A stretch of 64,000 nt of DNA, taken from assembly GCA_033283265.1 (NCBI GenBank), contig JAWMQN010000005.1, positions 274,802 through 338,801 on the forward strand, in the 5' to 3' direction. Below, one piece after another: positions 8,527-15,317 of the stretch (position 1 is its first letter; each line of letters starts with the position of its first letter). The notes under the pieces are model-generated. The model had not been told where the DNA came from. It made no database searches and saw only the letters and a list, made by a program, of their open reading frames with translations. The position numbers and the translations under genes are program-made. This DNA comes from Mangrovimicrobium sp033283265. GTDB taxonomy: Bacteria; Pseudomonadota; Gammaproteobacteria; Pseudomonadales; Halieaceae.

Positions 8527-8546
8527 ATCGGAAAAAGGACCCAGCC

Positions 8547-8888
8547 ATGAGCGGTTATCCCCCCTGCCCCCAATGCCAGTCAACTTTCACCTATGAAGAT
8601 CGCGACCAACTGGTCTGCCCGGAGTGCGGCCACGAATGGCAGGCTGGCGCGGAACAAGGCGAGGCTGTCGCCACGGTGAAGGATGCCAACGGCAATGACC
8701 TGGTCGAAGGCGACAACGCGACGCTGATCAAGGACCTCAAGGTCAAGGGCACTTCGACCGTGCTGAAAGTGGGCACGAAAATCCGCATCAACCGGATCGT
8801 CGACGGCGATCACAATATCGATTGCCGCGTCGACAAGGCGGGGCAGATGATGCTGAAGTCGGAGTTCGTCAAGAAATCCAACCCCTGA
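8547..8888 (+). CDS. yjdM: PhnA/YjdM-family zinc-ribbon protein
   Basis: A 113-residue protein. An N-terminal zinc ribbon (C7, C10, C24, C27 in CPQC and CPEC) is joined to the compact beta domain typical of YjdM/PhnA, including VKDANGNDLVEGDNATLIKDL and VDGDHNIDCRVD. The family is often mis-named 'alkylphosphonate utilization'; no phosphonate genes are nearby. The ATG at 8547 follows AAAAAGGA at 8531-8538 with proper spacing and is preferred over an upstream TTG at 8523. The function is not established in the family. Confidence 0.9.
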   Translation: MSGYPPCPQCQSTFTYEDRDQLVCPECGHEWQAGAEQGEAVATVKDANGNDLVEGDNATLIKDLKVKGTSTVLKVGTKIRINRIVDGDHNIDCRVDKAGQMMLKSEFVKKSNP

Positions 8889-9023
8889 TGGCTGGTCAGC
8901 GGCCTCCCCCTGAACCTCCCGCCTCAGCGTCCTGATTGGCGGTACGGAAACCGGCAACGACTCCTATCGCTTCAAGGAGAGCCAGGGGATCAGCAAGAAA
9001 CGGAGAAAACCAGTGTAATAGAC

Positions 9024-9066
9024 TGGACAGTTTTGGGCGCCAAAAGGTGGATAGTTTTAGACGCCA
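9024..9066. repeat. Two imperfect 19-bp direct repeats, possible IS-end remnant
   Basis: Repeat A, TGGACAGTTTTGGGCGCCA (9024-9042), and repeat B, TGGATAGTTTTAGACGCCA (9048-9066), differ at three positions and are 24 bases apart start to start. Spaced multiple TGGACAGTTTT units of this kind resemble the repeated terminal transposase sites of IS21-type elements. No transposase or second end is seen, so this would be a remnant. The assignment rests on remembered similarity only. Confidence 0.45.
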
Positions 9067-9112
9067 GTTGACCAAGCTTGTCCCATGCATCGCTCCTCGT
9101 CGCGCCAGTTTA

Positions 9113-9193
9113 TATGATTTTATATATATCATAAATTAGTGGAAAGACTCGGAAATACTCGCTATTCTCTCAATATGATATTTGAAATATCAT
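9113..9193. promoter_or_regulatory. Two AT-rich palindromes upstream of the LuxE/LuxC-like genes
   Basis: TATGAT-N9-ATCATA (9113-9133) and the perfect ATGATATTT-G-AAATATCAT (9175-9193) share the ATGAT/ATCAT core and lie 70-150 bases before the start codon at 9264. They are good operator candidates for the TetR regulator at 12038-12628. A canonical promoter could not be fixed with confidence. Confidence 0.5.
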
Positions 9194-9263
9194 TTCAGCG
9201 TTGCAAACAAGCAAACACACTTACTGCGAAAGCCGAATAAACACAGGAACAGGAGACCCCGCC

Positions 9264-10455
9264 ATGGGAGGCGCTGCCGACAAACTCTTGCGCCATATGG
9301 AGAACGGGACCGGTTACGACCAGCCCTTCGATGAAATTCGCGACCTGCAGGTGCAAGCCATCAACGAACGATTGCAGGAGCAAAAGGCGCGGATCAGGCT
9401 GGTAGCCATGCGCGCCGCTGACTGCGAGGTGGAGGAGGTTCGATCGCTGGAAGACGCCGTCCCCCTGCTGTTGCCTCACACTGCCTACAAGAGCTACCCG
9501 GAAAGTTTTCTGATCGGCCAAAAGTGGGACAAGCTCACCAAATGGCTTGGCAGCGTTTCCGCCTACCCGACCGACAACGCCAATCTCGACAATATCGCCG
9601 GTATTGACGAATGGATCGGGCGACTGCAGGAAGCCGGACACTACGTTTCCTGTTCCAGCGGAACCACTGGCAAGTCGGCGGTGCTGAACCAGAATGCGCG
9701 GGATATCGAGATAGGCAAGAAAGACCTGGTGGATGCGGTGTGCTGGGGTGCCGGCCTGAAATCCGACCAGAGCTGGCGCTTGGTCAGCTCAGCCCCCGTA
9801 GCCCAGGTGCCGAAGAACACTGCCCTGGGTATCGGCCTGTTTACCGCGTTTGCCCGCACCGACGTGGCGCCCATCTCGCTGCAGGTTCCCCCGATTACCG
9901 TGGGTTCCCTCACTGAAATGATCGTCATGCGCAAGAAAATTGCCGATGGCAGCGCCCTGCCCGGGGAAATCGTGGAGTTTGAGAAGACCCGCTGCGCGGC
10001 AGAACGCCATGGACAACGCGCTGGAGGACGCCGCGGAAGCGGTTATCGAGGCTGCCGGGGACAAGCTGCTGTTCATGGGACTCTGGTCCGGCCACTACGC
10101 GCTAGCCAAAGCGGTGCGCGAGCGCGGCTACAGCGGCGAGCATTTCAAGCATAAGAACGCGATTTTCGTCAGCGGCGGCCTGAAACGGAGCCAGCTCCCG
10201 GACGATTACCGCGAGTTCGTCTACGAGACGTTCAACATCCGCCCGGAAAACACCTTCATGTCCTACGGCATGCAGGAACTGCTGACCAACATGCCGCGCT
10301 GCCAGGCCGGTGGCCGCTACCATATCCCCGCGTGGCTGGTGTGCCTGCCGCTGAACGAGAACGGCGATGAACTGCTGCCGGTGGGCGAGGGCAAGGTCGA
10401 GGGCCGCGCGGCATTTCCTGATTTCGGCCCGCACAATTCCGGAGAAACACTATGA
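9264..10455 (+). pseudogene. LuxE-like acyl-protein synthetase, interrupted by a frameshift
   Basis: The start at 9264 follows AGGAGA. The first part reads SSGTTGKSAV at residues 131-140, the ATP/acyl-adenylate loop of LuxE-type acyl-protein synthetases, and stays coherent to GEIVEFEK near 9987. It then turns into arginine-rich nonsense. The homologous reading continues in the +1 frame from about 10000 (ARQNAMDNALEDAAEAVIEAA...) through GLWSGHYALAKAV and MSYGMQELLTNMP, ending at 10455. One base gained, or two lost, between about 9985 and 10010 explains this. The C-terminus stops soon after KVEGRAAF, short of where I recall the family ending. The stop overlaps the start of the LuxC-like gene (ATGA). 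It may be a decayed gene, a sequencing error or programmed frameshifting. Confidence 0.8.
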
Positions 10456-11876
10456 ATACGACCCCGAACAGCAATGACCAACCCGCAACCGAATCCGCCC
10501 CTTTCTTCGTGCGTGGGCGCGTCGTGGAGGGCAGCGATAACTTACACCGCTCGCGCGACCTTGGCGTCAGTTTTGCGACACCGGGAATCGATTTGAACGA
10601 ACTGGTCACACCACGCACGGAAGTGCCGCCGTTGCTCAATGTTCCCGTCGCGGAAATCATCGACTTTCTTTACGAGGCCGGCCAGAAGCTCGCTGACCCC
10701 AACAACACCTACGTACAGGAAACTATCGATCGCATCGCACAGGTCAGCCTGCAGCCACGCAAGTCAATCGAATACCAGATGGTGAACTCTGTGGACTACC
10801 TGGACCGGAAATCCCTGTGGGAACTGGTCGAGCAGAATTTCCCCAACCCCAAGGCCCTCGACGAATGGGTACCGCATACCGATCACCAGGGACGGCGCAG
10901 CTATATCCGCGCCTATTCGCCGCGCCTTCTTCACGTATTGCCCGGCAATGCACCGTCCCAGGGTATCCGTTCGATTGCGCAATCGGCGCTGGTAAAGTCC
11001 GTCAGCCTGTTCAAGATGGCCTCTGCGGACCCGTACTCGACAGTAGCCTTCCTGCGCAGCATGGCTGAGGTCGACCCGAATCACCCCGTGGTTCAGTCCA
11101 TGTCCGCGATCTACTGGCGGGGTGGCGACGAAGACGTTGAGCGCATCCTCTACCGCCCGCAATACTTCGACAAACTGGTTGCCTGGGGCGGTGGCGACGC
11201 GATCAACCACGTCATGAAATACATCGGGCCTGGCTTCCAGCTCGTCTCTTTCGACCCCAAGACTTCAATCTCCATGGTCGGCAAGGAAGCCTTCACCGAC
11301 GACGACACCATGGCAAGGGTGGCTGCCCTGAATGCAATGGACGTCGCCATAGGCGGACAGGAGCCCTGTGTATCCAGCCGCTTTACCTTTATCGAGGCAA
11401 CGCCGGAACAGGCGGATCGCTACTGCGAAATACTGGCCGAGCGGATTCGCATCGATTACATGGGCGAAGGTACGCCGCGCCCGCTCGACCTGGAGCTCAA
11501 GGAGCAAATCGACGTACTGCGCATGATGGACGACGAATACGCCGTGTTCGGTAAATCCGATGGACGAGGCGTCGCGATCCGTTCAGAAGAACCCGTAGAT
11601 TTTCATCCCTTGCGCAAAACCTCGAATGTCGTCTGCGTACCCAGCCTGATGGAGGCGATGAAGTACGTGAACGTTGCCACCCAGACCGTTGGCGTCTATC
11701 CCTTCAGCCGGATGAGCGAGTTGCGCGATCATCTCGCCAGCGGCGGAGCACAGCGCGTGGTCCGGCTGGGCGAAGCCGGGCCCAGCGCAATAGGCAATCC
11801 CCACGATGCGATGTACCCGCTGCACCGCTTCGTTCATTGGATGGCCAATGAGGACGGGTGTATCACCGACGATTGA
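10452..11876 (+). CDS. LuxC-like acyl-CoA / acyl-protein reductase
   Basis: A 474-residue member of the LuxC family, which reduces fatty acyl groups delivered as acyl-CoA or acyl-enzyme to aldehydes with NADPH. YIRAYSPRLLHVLPGNAPSQG begins near residue 151. The probable catalytic cysteine is C306 in GGQEPCVSSRF, the equivalent of the LuxC active-site Cys. The gene overlaps the end of the LuxE-like gene by four bases. No luxAB luciferase genes are present, so the likely product is a long-chain or unusual aldehyde for metabolism rather than light. A TetR gene follows on the same strand. Confidence 0.88.
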   Translation: MNTTPNSNDQPATESAPFFVRGRVVEGSDNLHRSRDLGVSFATPGIDLNELVTPRTEVPPLLNVPVAEIIDFLYEAGQKLADPNNTYVQETIDRIAQVSLQPRKSIEYQMVNSVDYLDRKSLWELVEQNFPNPKALDEWVPHTDHQGRRSYIRAYSPRLLHVLPGNAPSQGIRSIAQSALVKSVSLFKMASADPYSTVAFLRSMAEVDPNHPVVQSMSAIYWRGGDEDVERILYRPQYFDKLVAWGGGDAINHVMKYIGPGFQLVSFDPKTSISMVGKEAFTDDDTMARVAALNAMDVAIGGQEPCVSSRFTFIEATPEQADRYCEILAERIRIDYMGEGTPRPLDLELKEQIDVLRMMDDEYAVFGKSDGRGVAIRSEEPVDFHPLRKTSNVVCVPSLMEAMKYVNVATQTVGVYPFSRMSELRDHLASGGAQRVVRLGEAGPSAIGNPHDAMYPLHRFVHWMANEDGCITDD

Positions 11877-11951
11877 GAATTGCCCCGGCTCACCCCACGC
11901 AGTTCCGCTATCGCCAAAGCAGTGGCAAGGCCATCCCGGTGGCAAGCCCAT

Positions 11952-11987
11952 CACACACTGATTGCCCCGGACGGCAATCAGTGTGTG
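11952..11987. terminator. Perfect 15-bp inverted repeat after the LuxC-like gene
   Basis: CACACACTGATTGCC (11952-11966) pairs perfectly with GGCAATCAGTGTGTG (11973-11987) around a six-base loop. It lies 75 bases after the LuxC-like stop and 50 bases before the TetR start. The trailing GGTTTGTAG is only weakly T-rich. It could be a terminator, or the operator by which the downstream TetR protein controls its own gene; sequence alone does not decide. Confidence 0.6.
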
Positions 11988-12037
11988 GTTTGTAGTACGA
12001 TATCAAGCATTATGCATACTGATTAACGGGCATTGAC

Positions 12038-12628
12038 TTGGCCAGGCCACGCACGACGACACCCTCGAAGCCGGATGACGCACGTGTCCAGCGCTCGATC
12101 GAACTGCTCAGCTCGGCCTTTCTTGCTCTGCTCGAACGCAGATCACTCGAAGAGATCACGATACGCGACATTACCGACGAGGCCGGCGTCAGCTACCCGA
12201 CGTTTTTCCGGCGTTTCTCGGGCAAGGACGACCTGCTGAACCATATCGCTGCGGAAGAAATACGCAAACTGCTGAACCTTGGGCAGAATGCGATTGTCCA
12301 GCCACCGCAAGAAGAGTCGGGGCAGGCACTGTGTGACTACGTGCAGGCGCATCGCAGGCTGTGGAAAACCCTCCTCAACGGGGGCGCGGCCCCCGCCATG
12401 CGCGAGGAGTTCATGCGGGCAGCACGCGAAATCACAGCAACCCGCGGGCGGGCCAATCCCTGGTTGCCCGCAGACCTGGCGGTGCCCTTCGTTACCAGCG
12501 GAGTTTTTGAAATCCTCGCCTGGTGGATGCGGATGCCGGAAGACTATCCCGAGGAGAATGTCATCAGGCTCTTTGATGCCCTGATCATCGACTCCGTCGG
12601 CAAACCACGCGATATCAAACTGCTCTGA
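12038..12628 (+). CDS. TetR-family regulator of the LuxE/LuxC-like operon
   Basis: A 196-residue one-component regulator. The N-terminal HTH reads LEEITIRDITDEAGVSYPTFFRRFSGKDDLL (about residues 36-66); the C-terminal ligand domain is divergent. An in-frame stop at 12020 and the absence of an ATG make TTG at 12038 the likely start, and no strong Shine-Dalgarno is seen. It sits directly behind the LuxC-like gene and probably controls it. It is not closely similar to the three TetR proteins at 45-49 kb. Confidence 0.88.
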   Translation: MARPRTTTPSKPDDARVQRSIELLSSAFLALLERRSLEEITIRDITDEAGVSYPTFFRRFSGKDDLLNHIAAEEIRKLLNLGQNAIVQPPQEESGQALCDYVQAHRRLWKTLLNGGAAPAMREEFMRAAREITATRGRANPWLPADLAVPFVTSGVFEILAWWMRMPEDYPEENVIRLFDALIIDSVGKPRDIKLL

Positions 12629-12654
12629 GCAATCGCCAGGGATCAGTACCGGGC

Positions 12655-13476
12655 TTACTCGCCTTTCCGCTGTGGCCTGCTGCTGGGGAACACCGGCGCC
12701 CGCTTCTCCTGCAGCGCCTTCACACCCTCCTGGTGATCCGGGGTACGCACGGACACCGCCTCGTAGGCGATACCCGCTTCGAGCACGCTGCCGGCCAGGC
12801 GCTTGAGCTCCATGTTGGTCAGCACCTTGGTCCAGCGGATCGCGTTCTGGGCGCCGTTCAGGAGTTTGCCGCACAGTTCGTCGACCGCGGCGTCCAGTTC
12901 CTCGGCGGGCAGGCACTTGTTGATCAGGCCGATGTCCGCCGCGCGCTGGGCGCCGAGCAGTTCGCCGGTGAGCAGGAACTCCTTGGCCAGGGTGAGGCCG
13001 ATACGCTGCGGCCAGATGATCGCGCCGCCGTCGCCGGCCACCAGGCCGAGGGCCACGTGGGGGTCGCCGATCTTCGCTTTCTCACTGGCGTAGACGATGT
13101 CGCAGAACAGGGCCAGGGTGGCGCCGAGGCCCACCGCGTGACCGTTCATGCGGCAGATCAGCGGCTTTTCCAGGTCGAGGATGGCACCCAGGATGCGCTT
13201 GGCCTGCTGCAGGTCCTTCTCGAACAGGTGCGGGTTGGCGGCGTTGTTGGCCAGGTGGTCCAGGTTGCCGCCGGCGGAGAAGGCCCTGCCGGCGCCGGTC
13301 AGCACGATGACATCGGAGCCCTCGTCCATCGCGGCCACGGTGAACACCTCCGCCAGCTCCTCGTGCATGAGCGCAGTAACCGCGTTCATGGTGTCGGGCA
13401 TGTTCATGGTGATCGTCAGCCGCCGGCCCTCGCGGGTCAGGGCGAGGGTCTCGTACTGGGGTAACTGCTGTGCCAT
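12655..13476 (-). CDS. Enoyl-CoA hydratase/isomerase family protein
   Basis: A 273-residue crotonase. The oxyanion-hole segments are GAGRAFSAGGNLD (about 61-73) and MNGHAVGLGATLALFCDIVYAS (about 114-135). KIGDPHVALGLVAGDGGAIIWPQRIG follows, with an Asp (GDGG) where hydratases often have Glu, so hydratase versus isomerase or hydrolase activity is uncertain. The start lies 16 bases from the KstD-like stop upstream in the same direction. It is the last gene of the leftward catabolic run. Confidence 0.92.
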   Translation of the reverse strand: MAQQLPQYETLALTREGRRLTITMNMPDTMNAVTALMHEELAEVFTVAAMDEGSDVIVLTGAGRAFSAGGNLDHLANNAANPHLFEKDLQQAKRILGAILDLEKPLICRMNGHAVGLGATLALFCDIVYASEKAKIGDPHVALGLVAGDGGAIIWPQRIGLTLAKEFLLTGELLGAQRAADIGLINKCLPAEELDAAVDELCGKLLNGAQNAIRWTKVLTNMELKRLAGSVLEAGIAYEAVSVRTPDHQEGVKALQEKRAPVFPSSRPQRKGE

Positions 13477-13492
13477 CTGGGTCCTCTACAAA

Positions 13493-15214
13493 CTAGTCGT
13501 CGGCAGCGGGCGCCTGCAGCTTGCCGGCGCGCCTGGCGATGTCTTCCGCCGCCACGTAACCAAAGGTCATCGCGGGCCCGATTGTACCCCCTGCGCCGGG
13601 GTAACGGTTACCGAAAGGTGTGCCGGAGTTGTTGCCCGCGGCGTAGAGACCGGGGATGGGCTGGTCCTTGCCATCCACCACCCGCGCCGCGGCATCCGCC
13701 TTGAGGCCGCCCTTGGTGCCGAGATCGCCGGCGTTGATCGGCACGGCGTAGTAAGGTGCCTTGTCGATGGAGCCGAGACAGGGGTTGGGGGAGATGTTCA
13801 CGTCGCCGAACATGCGGTCGTAATCGTTGCCGCCGCGGCCGAACTCCTCGTCCACCCCGCTCTGGGCGTACTGGTTCATCCTGTTCACGGTCTGGCGCAG
13901 CGTCTGGGCGGGCACGTGGATCTTCGCCGCCAGGGCCTCGATGCTGTCCGCCTTGAAGATGTAGTGATCCCACCAGTCCACCGGGATGGAGCAGTCGGGC
14001 ATGATGATGCTGGGCAGGAAGCCGCCAGCGGTCCACTTCTTGCGGAACTTGGCATCGAAGACCAGCCAGCAGGGGTTGTTGGCCCCGGTGGCGAGGTGGT
14101 CGGCGACCATCGCGCAGCCGAACTCGTCGTAGCCGCAGGCCTCGTCGACGAAGCGCACCCCCAGGCGGTTGACGCAGACACTGTGCGGGCGGCCGACGTC
14201 GAAGGCGGCCTGGTGAATCTCCTCGAAGTTGGAAGCCCTGGGCATCGGCAGGTGCATGGTCGGCATCCACCAGGCGTCGCCGGTGTGCTCGGTGGCGGCG
14301 CCGATCTGCATACCGGCCAGCAGGGCCTCGCCGCGGTTGCCGTCTTCCGGTGTGCTGCTGTGGCGGGTCAGGCCCGGCACCGGCAGGAAGCGGTCGCGCA
14401 GTTCCTGGTTCCACTCGAAGCCGCCGGCGGCCAGCACCACGCCGTGGCGGGCCTCGATGGCGTAGCCGCGGCCGAAGTTGCTGACTTTCACGCCCTTCAC
14501 TTCACCGCCCTCGAGAATCAGTTCGTCGAGTTTGGTCTCCAGGCGGATTTCCACGCCGCGGTCGAACAGGCGCTTGAAGACGTGGCCCATCAGCGCGCCG
14601 CCCTGGGTGAAGCGGCGGTCGCGCTTGCCGATGAAGCGGGTGCTGAGATCGCTCCAGTAGGTCCAGGCCATCTTCAGGAAGACCTTGATCCAGCCCGGCG
14701 ACTGGGTGGAGATGGCGAAGAACTGCGGCAGGTCGATGGCGTAGCGGCCGAGCACCTTGAAGCGGTTGTACTGCTCGCGCATCAGCGGGTAGCGGTCGCC
14801 CAGCTCGCGGCCGTCGAAGGTGTCGCAGACCAGGGAGCGGTCGGCGCGACCGCCGGGCAGGCTGTGGAAATAGTCCGGCCAGGCGGCGACGAACAGGGGC
14901 ACGCCCATGTCCTTGAGGAACTTCGCCATCTCCGGCGCCTTGTCGAGGAAAGCTGCGAGCCGGTCTTTCTGGATCGGCACGTCGATCAGCGCGTCGAGGT
15001 AGGTTTCCACCTCCTCGCGGGTGTCGTCATTGGCTTCCAGCTGGTGGTTGGGGATCCACATCACACCGCCGGAGGTCGCGGAGGTACCACCGAACTTGTG
15101 CGCCTTTTCCACCACCAGTACCGACAGGCCGAGGTCCGCCGCGCGCAGCGCCGCCATGGCCCCGGCAGAACCGGAACCGACCACCACGACATCGTAGCTT
15201 TCGTTGTTGTTCAT
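13493..15214 (-). CDS. FAD-dependent 3-ketosteroid dehydrogenase-like protein (KstD family)
   Basis: A 573-residue flavoprotein of the fumarate-reductase/KstD group. The Rossmann motif is GSGSAG (13-18), followed by GGTSATSGGVMWIPN (42-56), a segment typical of 3-oxosteroid 1-dehydrogenases. Near the C-terminus, YAAGNNSGTPFGN and YPGAGGTIGPAMTFGYVAA form the family's FAD-closing region. Known relatives desaturate ring A of 3-ketosteroids; others act on cyclohexanone-type substrates. The substrate here is not proven. The gene lies between a TonB receptor and an enoyl-CoA hydratase, consistent with degradation of a polycyclic or terpenoid compound. Confidence 0.88.
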   Translation of the reverse strand: MNNNESYDVVVVGSGSAGAMAALRAADLGLSVLVVEKAHKFGGTSATSGGVMWIPNHQLEANDDTREEVETYLDALIDVPIQKDRLAAFLDKAPEMAKFLKDMGVPLFVAAWPDYFHSLPGGRADRSLVCDTFDGRELGDRYPLMREQYNRFKVLGRYAIDLPQFFAISTQSPGWIKVFLKMAWTYWSDLSTRFIGKRDRRFTQGGALMGHVFKRLFDRGVEIRLETKLDELILEGGEVKGVKVSNFGRGYAIEARHGVVLAAGGFEWNQELRDRFLPVPGLTRHSSTPEDGNRGEALLAGMQIGAATEHTGDAWWMPTMHLPMPRASNFEEIHQAAFDVGRPHSVCVNRLGVRFVDEACGYDEFGCAMVADHLATGANNPCWLVFDAKFRKKWTAGGFLPSIIMPDCSIPVDWWDHYIFKADSIEALAAKIHVPAQTLRQTVNRMNQYAQSGVDEEFGRGGNDYDRMFGDVNISPNPCLGSIDKAPYYAVPINAGDLGTKGGLKADAAARVVDGKDQPIPGLYAAGNNSGTPFGNRYPGAGGTIGPAMTFGYVAAEDIARRAGKLQAPAADD

Positions 15215-15274
15215 GGATTACTCCGCAGAAATTGCTCTTGAAACGAGGGGGCGCCCGGCGCCGCCTCGCAAACC

Positions 15275-15304
15275 AAAAAAAATACCGGGCCCCTGCGGGC
15301 CCGG
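15275..15304 (-). terminator. Rho-independent terminator of the TonB receptor gene
   Basis: CCGGGCCC (15285-15292) and GGGCCCGG (15297-15304) form an 8-bp GC stem with a four-base loop. On the minus strand it is followed by TATTTTTTTT (complement of 15275-15284). It stands 13 bases after the receptor stop codon and before the KstD-like gene, so it separates the receptor from KstD/hydratase expression. Confidence 0.92.
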
Positions 15305-15317
15305 TTCTGTCACTGTC

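Larger units (their letters stand above)
8889..9263. other. AT-rich intergenic region with mobile-element traces
   Basis: A 375-base gap with no gene. It changes from GC-rich to markedly AT-rich between 9100 and 9200, unlike the rest of the window. It carries two 19-base imperfect direct repeats (9024-9066) and two AT-rich palindromes (9113-9133, 9175-9193), and ends with the ribosome-binding site AGGAGA (9251-9256) of the LuxE-like gene. The composition suggests an old insertion boundary. Confidence 0.6.

Noticed and set aside
8547..8888. Phosphonate-utilisation role for the YjdM/PhnA-like gene
   Set aside because: The name is historical; there is no C-P lyase or phosphonatase gene nearby.
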